Shown: positions 11,596 through 22,018, numbered from the stretch's first letter. The stretch is 64,000 nucleotides of DNA from Aedes albopictus (GCF_035046485.1 NC_085138.1:272409694-272473693); one strand, 5' to 3'. The notes: generated by a model from the letters alone, not told the origin. Numbers and translations are program-made.

Positions 11596-13050
11596 TAAAA
11601 AAAAAAAAACCCCAGATTAATCCACCTAGTGGTGATAGTGCCTTTCTCGTCGAATATGTACTCAAGAGCCATAAGCCGAAGTGTTCCTGAATTCTGAGAA
11701 TACTCAAGAACGGAACAAATCTCATTTTCTTTTTTTGTCACAGTGCTCGTTGACTTATCAATGCGGGAGTAGAGTTGATAAATAATTATTGTATTTAATG
11801 AAAATTTACCCAAACAATTGAGAAAATCCGCTCAACTCATCGGATTGGGTAAGAAATTTTCTGGAGGACTCTAATTTCACTTTAAAATTTAAAAATTTAT
11901 TGGTTAAAGAGGATTAGAGGCATAAAGGACACACTAAGCAAATGAGTACGTTAGGCCTGTATTACAGAGAAAAACTTAACATAATATCAGTTGGCTTACA
12001 ACTTTAGTTTGTTTCCTACGTATTTCAATCATTTACAGCAGGTAGAATGTCTTTATTGTGAAGAAATAATGAATTGTAAATCGTGTGTTTTTTAAGGTCT
12101 GGCAGAGAAGGTACGGGGCGAAATGGACACCCATCGGGGCATAATGGACACCCCTGCATATTGTATGCTAATTGTTTGATTAGATCGATCAGTTAAGTAA
12201 TTCGCCCACGGAGATCGATACCACATATAAAATACTCCATCTTAGACGAATTTACATAACATCAAAGTTAATTAATGTTCAAAATTAATTAAAGTTAATT
12301 AAAGTTTATAGACTAAAATAATCCAATTGCTTCCAAACACTCTTAAACGCCTAAGAGTATGCAATGCGCGTACATCCATTCGTAATTGCCAGTGTTCATT
12401 TCGCCCCAAATCGGCTACAACATTGTAATTTCTGTTTTGAGTAAATTATTATCACAAATACATAAAATTCTTTATCCATAGCTAAATCTACGTATACATG
12501 CAGATAAGCAATTCACTTGTTTTTATGGTGGACACACTCAAACACTCATAATACCTTATTTGCTGCTGCGTTGAAATTATAAGAATATCACATATTCACA
12601 TATTCACAAACATATTTTAATTTCAATGATATTTAGGTTATTTTGGAGGCATATGAATGTTACTTTTGAAAAATAGAACGATGAATTGTTCCTTTACACT
12701 TATGCATTAAAAGTTAAGCATAAAAGTCAACGGTTTCGACAAAAATAGGGGTGTCCATTATGCCCCGATCTCCCCTATTTATTTGTGCCCTTCCTCAAAA
12801 TGATGAATTCCCAATAAAATTTCCAAGGGGACCCCTCTTGACATAGGAGAAAATCGAAATTTGTATCAGCCTTATTCAGAAAAGCAACAATTATATCAAA
12901 GCCATAATCGAATTTGGAAACATATTGATGCCTCATATTACGAAGTTATGTATTATGTTAAACGTGGTATAAGCAGAGCTGAAAAATATCAAATCTCTCA
13001 GTTGACTGCTTAACCACCTTTTACTAGCACTGGATGCCGATCATTACTAA
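11596..13050. repeat. Second copy of the CCACCTAGTGG / CTTTCTCGTCGAA repeat, interrupted
   Basis: Starts ATTAATCCACCTAGTGGTG then GTGCCTTTCTCGTCGAA (11612-11655). The other end appears at 12970-13020 (GCTGAAAAATATCAAATC, CTCAGTTGACTGCTTAACC). The same two blocks are only ~150 bp apart at 2.17-2.4 kb. The extra length here includes the TA-flanked MITE at 12114-12775. Confidence 0.55.
12114..12775. mobile_element. TA-flanked MITE with GGGGCATAATGGACACC ends
   Basis: Left subterminal block ATCGGGGCATAATGGACACC matches the reverse complement of the right end (GGTGTCCATTATGCCCCGAT). TA lies on both sides (12112-12113 and 12776-12777). An extra CGGGGCGAAATGGACACC repeat is at the left tip, and a diverged one in the middle near 12.39 kb. 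No coding capacity. Confidence 0.75.
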
Positions 13051-13229
13051 GATATTTCGGCAATTTTTTTTTTCTGCACACTTTAGCCTTTATTTTATTA
13101 TCATTAGTTATAAGATTTATGTAACATTTGGCAAAAAAGTGCAAGCTAGTAAAATTTCTCATAATAAAACCTATTCAAAACAACGTTGGTTCATCACAAA
13201 TTTCCCAAATGGAGGAGAACGTGCCTCTA

Positions 13230-14390
13230 GAGCCGACCTACTGATGCATGGGTTTGGTTCACTTTTTTAACTGGCCACTTTCGGCGGGACACCTGGAACC
13301 GGTTCCGGAACACAACCGGTTCAGGTATGTTATTTGTGGATTGATTGGTAATTATCGGTGACAAATATTGGAAACAGCTTGTTAAGCGTTACGCGTTTCG
13401 ACCTACTATTCTTCGGTCATCGTCAGACGCATGCAGTTGGATTCACCCCTTCAACTTCGTCAGTTTAATATATAAGCGGTTCAGATGTGATCTGAAACTA
13501 TTTTCCTGCTTACCGTTCATCTGGTTATCGATAAAGCCGCCATTTGATGTGTCACATGCATAGGTTTGGTTCAGTTTTTTAATTGGTCTCTTCCGACGGG
13601 ATACCTGGAACCGGTTCCGGAACACAACCGGTTCAAATACAGTATGAAACTATTTTCCTGCTAACCATTCATCTGGTTATCGAAAAGGTCGCTCTTTGAT
13701 GTGTCGCATGCATGGGTTTGGTTCACTTTTTTAATTGGCCACTTCCGGCTGGACACCTGGAACCGGTTTCGGAACATAACCGGTTCAGATAAGGTATTTT
13801 CCTGCTTACCGTTCATCTGGTTATCGAAAAAGCCGCTCTTTGATGCGTCGCATGCATGGGTTTGGATCACTTTTTCAATTAGCACCTCCGGTGAGACACC
13901 CGGAACCGGTTTCGGAACACAACCGGTTCAGATACGGTATGAAACTATTTTCCTGCTTACCGTTCATTTGGTTATTGAAAAAGCCGCTATTTGATGCGTC
14001 GCATGCATGGGTTTGGATCAATTTTTGTTTTAATTGGCCAATTCCGGCAGGACACCCGGAACCGGTTCCGGAACACTACCGGTTCAAATATGGTCTGAAA
14101 CTACCATCCTGCTTACCATTCAACTAGTTATCGAAAAAGCCGCTCTTTGATGTGTCACATGCATGGGTTATGTTCACTTTTATATTTGGCCACTTCCGGC
14201 AGGACACCCGGAACCGGTTCTGGAACACTACCGGTTCAGATATAGTCTTAGACTATTTTCCTACTTCCCGTTTATCAGATAATCGAAAATGCCGTGGTTT
14301 AATTGGTCGCATGCATGGGTTTGTTGCATTTTCATATCTGTCCCTTCCCGGGGTACCGATCCGGAACACCTAAATGGCCATAACTCCGGA
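13230..14390 (+). repeat. Tandem array of ~150-bp units rich in AACCGGTTCCGG
   Basis: The block GCATGCATGGGTTTGG recurs near 13243, 13556 (variant), 13708, 13853, 14004, 14159 and 14311, giving spacings of about 145-155 bp. Each unit also carries GGAACCGGTTCCGGAACAC and ACCGGTTCA-type palindromes and a CTGCTTACCGTTCATCTGG block. The first interval is double length because extra sequence (about 13325-13485) interrupts a unit. The array runs into a further repeat at 14.35-14.71 kb. Short ORFs here are by-products. Confidence 0.85.
13375..13432 (-). ncRNA. Degenerate hammerhead-like motif
   Basis: On the minus strand, CTGACGA (13420-13426) is followed by GACC...GGTC (helix II), then GAAA (13396-13399), then a short GCG-TAA-CGC stem. 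This is the order of a hammerhead core. One extra base (U) lies between the CUGACGA box and helix II, exactly where the Penelope motif at 31.6 kb has an extra A. Helix I is weak. It lies in the sequence that interrupts the 150-bp array, so it may be a relic of a Penelope-like element. Probably inactive. Confidence 0.35.
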
Positions 14391-14710
14391 ACGGCTGGAC
14401 CGATTCGAACCATTTTCAATAGGAAACAATGGGACCAGATTCCGCGTCGAATGAACCGTCGGTCGTTAAAATCGGTTGATGTTTACTATCTAAAAGTTAG
14501 GTGACCTTTTTTGTACACACACACACACACACATACGCACACACATACATACACACACACACACATACACACACACAGACATCATCTCAACTCGTCGAGC
14601 TGAGTCGATTGGTATATAACACTTGACCCCTCCGGAGGCTCTATCAAATTTTCGTTTTTGGAGTGAACATATAGCCTTTCGGTACACCTTGGTGTACGAG
14701 AAAGGCAAAA
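14350..14710. repeat. Dispersed repeat ending GTGTACGAGAAAGGCAAAA
   Basis: Contains ATAACTCCGGAACGGC, CAATAGGAAACAATGGGACC, a CA microsatellite and TGAGTCGATTGG, and ends with TTGGTGTACGAGAAAGGC. The ACGAGAAAGGC end is the reverse complement of the CTTTCTCGT motif in the repeats at 2.2 and 11.6 kb, suggesting related families. From memory this is a very common mosquito repeat. Confidence 0.6.
14515..14578 (+). repeat. (CA)n microsatellite
   Basis: Interrupted CA/TACA repeat. The open frames over it are low-complexity artefacts. Confidence 0.95.
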
Positions 14711-15166
14711 CGTTATGTTCAAGTTGCATAATAACACATCCAACATATTCTTCCATAATTGTGTAAAATACACAATGGTATTCTCTCATTATGAAATTAA
14801 TCGTTATAACTTATGCAAAAATCTGTATCTATGAATTTTTATATTATGGATTTGGTTGGAAATCAAAAAACTTTTTCTGAGAAATATATTTTTGCTTATT
14901 TTGGGTTGTTAACAACATACACCGGAAGTGACGTACATGTTGATGCATCATTAACACACACAGCGCACTACAACCGGTACTGGAAAAAGTGTGGCTAATC
15001 AAAACGTCGCTATTCGGTTTGGTGCTGGCGCCATCATTGCCATGATCAGAAGACAAATGCAAAACGCTAGTAATCATATGAACCACGTTTTCAATACCTT
15101 CTGTAAAAATGAAACAGAAAACTCGCACGTCATGCCTCGTGCATGTGCGCTTGTCAAAAATGCAAT
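14711..15166. other. No recognised gene
   Basis: AT-rich sequence with short ORFs without domains. It is the target region of the palindromic MITE that follows. Confidence 0.35.
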
Positions 15167-15172
15167 CGCCAC

Positions 15173-15556
15173 CAGGCTTGTCCGCACTGAACGCATGAAA
15201 ATTCTGCTCTTTTGATTTACACCATCAAAACCATCGTATTGATTCAATCTTCCTATTTTACCCGATAGAAGGATGTTCGAATATCCTAAATGTCATTTCG
15301 AACTGTCAAAAAATCGCACCGCAGTGCCGCACTGAGCGTGCAAAGAAAAATTCACTGGGGTGAATTCACCCGGGTGAAATTCTCTTTGCGCGCACAGTGT
15401 GGCACTGCGGTGCGATTTTTTGACAGTTCGAAATGACATTTAGGATATTCAAACATCCTTCTATCAGGTAAGATAGAAAGATTGAATAAATACGATGGTT
15501 TAGGGGATGTAAATCAAAAGAGCAGAATTTTCATGCGCTGAGTGCGGACAAGCCTG
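15173..15556. mobile_element. Near-perfect foldback MITE (384 bp) with CGCCAC flanks
   Basis: The whole element is an inverted repeat: CAGGCTTGTCCGCACT at the left and AGTGCGGACAAGCCTG at the right, with arms of about 185 bp meeting at GTGAATTCACC near 15360-15370. CGCCAC at 15167-15172 is repeated at 15557-15562, a 6-bp apparent target-site duplication. No coding capacity. The superfamily is not clear from 6 bp. Confidence 0.8.
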
Positions 15557-15562
15557 CGCCAC

Positions 15563-16147
15563 TATGCTCGTCTCTAAATTAACTACCGCAAAAGTACCGA
15601 ATTTCGTAGAATTAGGCCATTTGTTGCTAATTACGCGGCACATTTTCATTACTTTTCGTTCAATGTTATCTTTTCAGGCCGGTAACAAACTCTCGAAAAG
15701 AAATCTTCTAAATCTCTTTACCTTTTGAGCCGAAAAACAAACTCCCGACAAGGACTCACTGTAGTTGCACAATTACTCACTTCTTACGCCTAAAAACACT
15801 CCCAGCAAAGAACCCTCCAAAGCTGCCCGCACCTACACTTTTTGTTTGCGTTTTGCTCCGCAAACAAATTCCCGGCAGGAAATCTTCTAATCTTAATTTA
15901 CCGCACACTCGCTTATTGGATCGTATGAATAAAAGTAACGCACTTTACTACTTGTAGTATCTATACAGAAGTGAAGTCTCAGAGTTTACTACATAGTTGG
16001 TACGAAAAAAAGGTTTTAGAACATTTAGTATATTCGAACATGAGCGTTTACTACTAGCGTGTAGTGTAGAACTGTCAAAATAAATATTTTACGCTTGCTA
16101 ACAGCTTGTGATTCCGTGTAGAATTTGCATATTTATCTGGATGAATA
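15563..16147. other. No recognised gene
   Basis: No domain-bearing ORF. Loose repetition of AAACTCCCG / AAATTCCCGGCA / GAAATCTTCTAA phrases at 15690-15900 hints at an old degenerate tandem repeat of about 70-110 bp. Confidence 0.35.
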
Positions 16148-16596
16148 CACTGCTCGACAAAATTTTACAAAATTTGGTGTTATGGAATGAGAAAAAAAAT
16201 AACAGGGGTTTGGGACCCTAGATAGAAGTGTCATAGTGAAAGAATTTTTGAGAAATATTGGACCGGGCCTTCACAGTTTAAAACCGAAGTTTGTATGGAG
16301 AACTTGGAGTGTTCAATTGATATGTGCATTGAAACGTGCCATGCATATTTTTAGGCGTTTTCGGTATTTGGGTTAGTTTCGTTATTGTCTAACGCCTAAA
16401 TATATGCATATTGCACAGCGCGTTCTAATTCACATATCAATTGAACACCCCAAGTTCTCCATACAACCTTCGGATTTGAACTGTGAAGGCCCGGTCCAAT
16501 ATTTTTCAAAAATTATTTCACTATGACACTTCTAGGGTTCCAAACCCCTGTTATTTTTTTTTCTCATTCCATAACAAAAATTAGTGTTGAACGGTG
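16148..16596. mobile_element. Palindromic MITE (~450 bp)
   Basis: Long inverted repeat: GTTATGGAATGAGAAAAAAA...AACAGGGGTTTGG on the left pairs with CCAAACCCCTGTTA...CTCATTCCATAAC on the right. Further blocks pair inward (GGACCGGGCCTTCACAG with CTGTGAAGGCCCGGTCC). Approximate ends are CACTGCTCGAC and GTTGAACGGTG. Target-site duplication not resolved. Confidence 0.7.
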
Positions 16597-16655
16597 TTAT
16601 TAGGCAAGCAAGTTGACACCAGAAAAATCAGTGCATTCGTACAAATCAAGCAGAC

Positions 16656-16948
16656 CTCCTCTCTCTCTCTCTCCTCTTCTTGGCGTAACGTCCTCACTGG
16701 GACAAAGCCTGCTTCTCAGCTTAGTGTTCTATGAGCACTTCCACAGTTATTAACTGAGAGCTTCCTCTGCCAATGACCATTTTGCATGTGTATATCGTGT
16801 GGCAGGCACGAAGATACTCTATGCCCAAGGAAGTCAAGGAAATTTCCTTTACGAAAAGATCCTGGACCGACCGGGAATCGAACCCGTCACCCTCAGCATG
16901 GTCATGCTGAATACCCGTGCGTTTACCGCCTCGGCTATATGGGCCCTT
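16656..16948 (-). mobile_element. Feilai-type tRNA-derived SINE with 13-bp TSD
   Basis: Minus-strand head GGGCCCATATAGCCGAGGC followed by a pol III B box GGTTCGATTCCCGG (16867-16880 region) is tRNA-like. The body ends with GACGTTACGCCAAGAAGAGG. Direct repeats AAATCAAGCAGAC flank it at 16643-16655 and 16949-16961. The name Feilai is from memory of Aedes SINEs. A second copy lies at 32464-32740 on the plus strand. Confidence 0.85.
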
Positions 16949-16984
16949 AAATCAAGCAGACATTCCCGGCTATTCCACGACTTC

Positions 16985-17332
16985 GCAAATTTTAGGTGGA
17001 CGTGGATGAATCTGGTGGATAAATTTCCCACATGGACTTCTCCAATAATACCATCAGGGATTCTTTCTAGAACTCTTACGGATATACGTCTTGAAATGCC
17101 TTCCAGAATTTCTCAAAAGATTGCTTCCTTTCACGATATTTTTCTTAGTGTTCCACATTAAAGACCTCTCAGAGATTCTGCCAGATTTCTACCATAATTT
17201 TCTAAAGATTTTAGCAATTCTTTCCGTAATTACTCCGGGTGAACTTTCCAGGATTTCTGAATGTTGACAGATTTTGCCTGAAGTTTCTCCCAGAGTTCTT
17301 GCACGATTTTTTTTCCAAGATTTCTTTCATTG
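16985..17332 (-). repeat. Degenerate array (TTCC..CCAGGATT style)
   Basis: AGGGATTCTTTCTAGAAC, CTTCCAGAATTTCTC and CCAGGATTTC units, the reverse-complement style of the GGAGGAAT array. The hAT-like element at 17341 is inserted in it. Confidence 0.6.
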
Positions 17333-17340
17333 GTATAGTG

Positions 17341-17814
17341 CACGGGTTCCCAACCGGTGGTCCGCGGCCTCCTGGGGGGCCGTGAAGCCAGTCCAGGGGG
17401 GCCGCGATGTTACCAAACAAAATCGTAAATTTTTTATTCTATTTTGTGCAAATTATTGCAATTTTTTGTTTTGTATACCACCTCCCCCAAAAGCCACAAT
17501 TTGATGAACAAATTTTCAGTATAAAACGCCTTCAGCAGAAAAAATTTTCGGCTGCGCCGCTATTTTTTTAGCAACGACACAAATTGAACGTACATGCTAT
17601 CATTGCTAACGAAATGTGGAAATTAAAAAAAAAAAACGTATCATTGATCGTCAAAATCCCTCCCACTGAAAATTTCTGTCTACGTCAGTGTACTCAAAAA
17701 ACTCAGTTTCGTTAATTTAATTCATATTTTTTTTTCTAAAAATTCTCATTGGGCCCCAGCTGCTTTGACAATTCTTAAAGGGGGTCGCCACCTTAAAAAG
17801 GTTGGGAACCCCTG
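17341..17814. mobile_element. hAT-like non-autonomous element (474 bp) with 8-bp TSD
   Basis: Ends CACGGGTTCCCAACC and GGTTGGGAACCCCTG with target duplication GTATAGTG at 17333-17340 and 17815-17822. GGTTCCCAA termini are typical of hAT elements. Subterminal GGTCCGCGGCC / GGGGTCGCCACC blocks match the ...GGCGCACC style of the larger element at 36.0-37.1 kb. No transposase. Confidence 0.85.
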
Positions 17815-17829
17815 GTATAGTGCCCCGCA

Positions 17830-17960
17830 TGACTTCTTCCAGCGTTCCGCCAGCATTTTTTCCCAAGAAATTTTCATGGGATTTACCAAGGATTTCTACC
17901 CGAATATCTCTTCCAGGATATTTCTCAGGTTTTGTCGCGGGGGTTCTCTTAGAGTTTCTT
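17830..17960 (-). repeat. 131-bp direct repeat, copy 1 (5' of LOA remnant)
   Basis: TGACTTCTTCCAGCGTTCCG through GTTCTCTTAGAGTTTCTT. It matches 19658-19788 with about four differences by eye. It is array-type sequence. It directly precedes the LOA-containing segment, and the second copy directly follows it. Confidence 0.85.
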
Positions 17961-18275
17961 CTTGGCGGCTTTTCGGGCCCGTATGAAGTTGATCATCAAT
18001 ATTAACTTCTTTTCTCGATCAGCCTAGATAGCTGTGTAGTGTCGGTAGCGATTGTCTCAATTGGCTAAGAATAACACTACGGACCGCCTGTTCCGGTGGT
18101 AAGAGTCCATCAACAGGTGCCCCTAATTCATGGTGTGATGCGGCTATATGCTTACCGTGCCTAGGAATGAATGGCAAGGGGGGTCTAATAAAAACCTAAC
18201 CGCAAACGGAGCCTGTGGAGTACCAGGGCGCCCTCCACAGTATGTTGCCCTTACTGCGCTAACCGGAGTGTTGCT
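17961..18275 (+). mobile_element. Probable 5' non-coding part of the LOA-like LINE
   Basis: This stretch runs from the end of the direct repeat to the RT reading frame. It has no long ORF. Phrases such as CGGACCGCCTGTTCCGGTGG and GGAGCCTGTGGAGTACCAGG resemble, from memory, mosquito LINE leader sequence. If so, the element has an internal deletion joining its 5' leader to the RT end. That is inference. Confidence 0.4.
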
Positions 18276-19433
18276 CGGCCAATATTGGCTTATGGGTGGC
18301 AAAAGGGCGAAATGAGAACGGTCCAATCAAAGTTAGGCCATCTCCAAAGGATGTGCTTAATGGCGATGTCTGGAGCGTTCTCTTCAACTCCCACGGCAGC
18401 GCTCGAAGTTCTCTTTGACGTTGCCACACTACACATTCATCTGCACATCAACACACACCTCGTTGTTTCCACTTTTGGTGAATTGGGACAAAATTGTCCT
18501 TGCTCCAAGTGATCTTACAGTTGCTTGTAATTTTCCACGAAATTGCCTTCCCGGGAAGAGTGGACATCTGGATATCTGGAAAGTAGTATTTCAGACGGCA
18601 TTGTATGTTACACTGATGGCTCCCTTCTCGAAGGTCGAGCAGGTGCTGGTGTTAATTCTCGTGAGCTAAGGCTGTATCAGTCGTACTCACTTGGTAAACA
18701 CTGCCCCTTTTTTCAGGCCGAAATCTTTGCTCTTATGTGCGGAGTGCAATCAACACTTCAGCAGCACGTAATGGGCAAAGTAATATACTTCTGTTCAGAT
18801 AGCCAGGCTGCTATTAAAACACTTGCTTCGGCCAACTCCAGGTCGAAGATAGTTATCGCTTGTCGAACTCAAATCGAGGAGCTGAATTCAGCAAACGCTG
18901 TTCACCTTGTATGGGTACCTGGCCATTCTTCCATCGCTGGAAATGAATTGGCTGATGAGTTAGCTCGCACTGGAGCATCACATGACTTCATTGGCCCTGA
19001 GCCAGCTATTGCGATATCGAAGTGTTGGGTAAAGCTTCAGATTCACACCTGGGCTGCTACTCAACACAGACAATATTGGAATAGTTTGAAGTCATGTCGT
19101 CGAACCAAATTGTATTGTACTGAGCCATCTCCAAGGGTGGCGAAGTATCTTACAAATCTGTCAAAGCAGAATTGCAGCATTCTGGTCAAAGCATTGACTG
19201 GCCACTGCCAACTCAGCTATCACATGGCGAATATTCAGCAAGCTGATTCATTTGCATGTGATAGCTGTGAATCCGATTATGGAACTTCGTATCATTTGAT
19301 ATGTAACTGTCCAGTTTTTGCGCAACTGCGTTTCCGAGTATTCGGTAATCACTTATTAAGTGAAGCTGACTTCAGAGACCTGAATATTCAGGATATTCTG
19401 TTGTTCTTAACCCGCTGTGGTAAAGAGCTATAG
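18276..19433 (+). pseudogene. LOA-clade LINE: RT end, RNase H and C-terminal zinc motif
   Basis: From 18276 the frame gives the RT thumb end (SKLGHLQRMCLMAMSGAF, TAALEVLF). After frameshifts a 296-codon ORF (18543-19433) carries an RNase H domain: YTDGSLLEG (first Asp, about residue 24), AEIFALM (Glu), FCSDSQAA (second Asp), WVPGHSSIAGNELADELA (His and last Asp, residues about 124-141). The C-terminal part has CDSCES...YHLICNCPVF, a Cys/His motif common at LOA and I-group ORF2 ends. An RNase H domain after RT plus the LGHLQRMCLMA block suggests the LOA clade. Missing endonuclease and RT core mean it is dead. Confidence 0.85.
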
Positions 19434-19657
19434 GCTCTCTTTCGCTTTATGCGTTATTACAGTGCCCTTTTCATGGCGCTGTTTGAACCCATTGTGGTAC
19501 GCTTATGCGTTAGTATCCTCTTCCAGGGTACTTTTCCTATTTCCCTACCTGTCCTTATCCCCATCCCTATCCTTATTTTCTTCCTTTCCCCTCAGGTAGA
19601 TGATAAAATAGGCTATTATTTTGGCGATGGTACAAATGCCGGCCTTCTGATACCTGA
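19434..19657 (+). mobile_element. 3' untranslated tail of the LOA-like LINE
   Basis: Pyrimidine-rich stretch (CTTATCCCCATCCCTATCC), then GGTAGATGATAAAATAGGC, ending where the second direct repeat starts. Confidence 0.55.
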
Positions 19658-19788
19658 TGACTTCTTCCAGCGTTCCGCCAGAATTTTTTTCCCAAGAAAT
19701 TTCATGGGATTTACCAAGGATTTCTACCCGAATATCTCTTCCAGGATATTTCTCAGCTTTTGTCGCGGGGGTTCTCTTAGAGTTTCTT
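19658..19788 (-). repeat. 131-bp direct repeat, copy 2 (3' of LOA remnant)
   Basis: Same sequence as 17830-17960 with only a few changes. Array sequence then continues past it to about 20225, whereas copy 1 stops at the LINE. Confidence 0.85.
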
Positions 19789-20225
19789 CCAAGATTCTTC
19801 TTGAATCATTTTCCGCAATTCTTTTCTCAAAAGTTCTTCCCAAGATTTCCCCTAGAATTTCCGCAGGAGCTATCCCTGGGATCTCCACTAAAGTTCCTCT
19901 CAGGATTTTTCAGGAGTTTCATGAGTTTTCTGCAGTAGATCATCCCGGAATTTCTTCCGGAGGTTTTTTGCGCAATCGTTCTTAGGATCCCTCATGGGAT
20001 AACTCCTGGAGTTTCTCCTGCAATATCTAAAAAAATTTTTTCAAAAAAAAATCCAAGTTTCACCTGGATTATTTCTTAAAGATTCTCGCTGGATTTCTCT
20101 TGAAGTTCCCATAGAGATTTCATTCTCCTGGAATTACTCCCGGGATGCCTTTCAGAGTTTTCTAGACTTATCCTAGGTTTTCTCTAAAGTTTTCTCCCGG
20201 GGTTCATTCAGCGTTTTTTTTTTTG
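19789..20225 (-). repeat. Degenerate array continuing after the direct repeat
   Basis: TTCTTCCAAGATTC, GGATCCCTCATGGG, CTCCTGGAATTACTCCCGGG and similar units, in the minus orientation of the GGAGGAAT array. Confidence 0.7.
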
Positions 20226-20239
20226 GGATTACCACATTA

Positions 20240-20825
20240 TTTATCTATCTATATAAATAAAAAATGGAATGGTTTTTGTATGTCACGAATAGGCTCGTGA
20301 ACGGGCCAACGGATCTACACTATTCTTCCAGTGTTTCATTCATGTGTATGCGCTCCTTAATTCTTTTGATCATAAATCGACCAAACCGCATTCGGCCGGA
20401 AGACACTTTCGGCCAGATGCCATTCGGTCAAATGGCGTTCGGTCAAACGACATTCGGTCAAATTGACCAGACACCGATTTTATCAGCTTTTAGTCTAGTC
20501 TAGTCTAGTCTAGTCTAGTCTACACTTACACAGCCAATCATCCTGGAAAATGATAGAATCGACTACTTCATTTTTATTGCAGTACACCGAAGATGCATTA
20601 CAAGCATCAAAGTGGTCAGGCCTACTGTGCAGTGTTGTTAATCCAACAGTAAAGACAATGAGTGGGGACATCTCGTACCAACCGCTCAGTTTATGAAAAA
20701 GTAAAATACAATAAAAATCGGTGGGGGTGACGACGCCAAGAAGATTAATGTCGCCCCTTGGTCCTTGATCCTTCACCGATTTTGTCAGCTTTTTGATATA
20801 AACTACGTTTCGAACATATCAAATA
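20240..20825. repeat. Mixed repeat: Helitron-like start, ATTCGGTCAAA minisatellite, (TCTAG)n
   Basis: TCTATCTATATAAATAAAAA at 20242 resembles the 5' tips of some insect Helitrons (weak). At 20395-20460 a ~17-bp unit ATTCGGTCAAATGGCG-like repeats about four times. A (TCTAG)n microsatellite runs 20491-20522. The sequence after it (20523-20770) has no domain-bearing ORF. Confidence 0.4.
20491..20522 (+). repeat. (TCTAG)n microsatellite
   Basis: About six perfect copies of TCTAG. Confidence 0.95.
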
Positions 20826-20985
20826 AAAATTTCTTCCGGAATTCCTCAAACATTTTATTCAGAAATTCTTTTGGGGATTTCATCAATATTCCTCTGAATA
20901 CTTGTCTATAGGGCTTCCTCTATGGATTTCACAGGGTCTTCTCTGGGGATTCCTCCAGGTTTTCCTCTTGTTTTTTTATTCTTAA
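20826..20985 (-). repeat. Degenerate array fragment
   Basis: TTCTTCCGGAATTCCTC, GGGGATTCCTCCAGG style units; continues at 21385-21625 after the SINE. Confidence 0.6.
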
Positions 20986-20990
20986 CCACT

Positions 20991-21376
20991 TAACCTAATT
21001 TACAGCTCTTTTGTCCACAAGAGCACTTGCTGAGCGCTTCCAATTGGCAGCTGCACTTCCACTTTTGTACAGCGCCTAAATGAATTCAGTTATTCTACTA
21101 CATCGAACTGGTTGCTTTTCGCGCTTCTTTCTTTTTCTATCCTACCATGGTAGAATGATGTGTGGCTGTTGGTTCCAGTCCGATTGGGGATCCATTATGA
21201 GTCTCCGTTCGCCGATGTCCAAGTATCCAAGCATCCAAGAGCCATGGGCTCAGAAGAGGGTCAGTGTCAGCTGCTCTCAGGGGAAAAGAGCAACTGACGA
21301 AAGTGCCGGGGCTGGGATCGAACTCATGACCATGTGCTTATAAAGCTAACGTGTGACCACTTGCGCCAAGGGCCCC
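20991..21376 (-). mobile_element. tRNA-derived SINE (second family, ~385 bp)
   Basis: The minus-strand head GGGGCCCTTGGCGCAAGTGG (A-box-like TGGCGCAAGTGG) and B box GAGTTCGATCCC (complement of 21315-21326) with GCCCCGGCA form a tRNA-like 70-bp head. A non-tRNA body follows, through CATCATTCTACCATGG to a TTTAGGC...AGAGCTGTAAATTAGG end. It resembles Gecko-type Aedes SINEs only in general plan; family name not assigned. It splits an array segment. Confidence 0.7.
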
Positions 21377-21384
21377 GGCAGATC

Positions 21385-21625
21385 CTTTTGGTTATCTTAA
21401 CAGAAATATCTGTATTTCTATTGGAATTTTTCTTGAGATTCGGGATTCCTGCAGAGATTTTTTTTTAGAAATTCTTGTTGGGGATACTCCTGCAATGCAT
21501 GCTAGAATTTCTCAAGCTATTTCTGCTGGAATTGCTCAAGAGAACCTTTTCACTTCCAACAATTACTCAAGTGATATATCTAGAAATTCCTCTAGGGATG
21601 TCTCTAGGACTTTCTTCGGAGATTT
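21385..21625 (-). repeat. Degenerate array fragment
   Basis: GGGATTCCTGCAGAG, GAAATTCCTCTAGGG and similar units. Confidence 0.55.
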
Positions 21626-21629
21626 TAAT

Positions 21630-22015
21630 TGGGAGTATGGAACCATGTTTATGCCTAATGAAGTAATTTACAAACAAATGTTCCAATTTTGTCAGCCTGG
21701 GGCTGACGAAATCGGATCCTCAAAGTAAGCTGAATTTTGCGTATACGAGGTACGACATATTTCCAATCACAGGGCAACCAAAATGAGCAAAACTGATTGA
21801 ACAGTGGCACACGTGTAAAACACGTGTAAATCAAAGGGATATCGCTCTTCGATTACTTTTGGCACATTTTTGTTGTCATGTCACGCCCGGACATGTGAAC
21901 GAAAACTTGTTGTTCTTCGTATACGCAAAGTTCCATGTCAATATTTCTTCCATGTCAACATGTTGTTCCATGTCAATATTTGAGCTAAGTTTGTTGAAGT
22001 AAACAATGTTGGCAA
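21630..22015. other. No recognised gene
   Basis: Short stretch with local repeats CACGTGTAAAACACGTGTAA (21819-21838) and three TCCATGTCAA phrases (21930-21980). Nothing coding. Confidence 0.4.
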
Positions 22016-22018
22016 GTC

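Noticed and set aside
14490..14789. 99-codon Cys/Val-rich ORF
   Set aside because: Translation of the CA microsatellite and its flanks.
16860..16948. tRNA gene
   Set aside because: The tRNA-like head is attached to a SINE body with a target duplication; same for 21307-21376, 26500-26600, 32464-32550 and 50140-50219.
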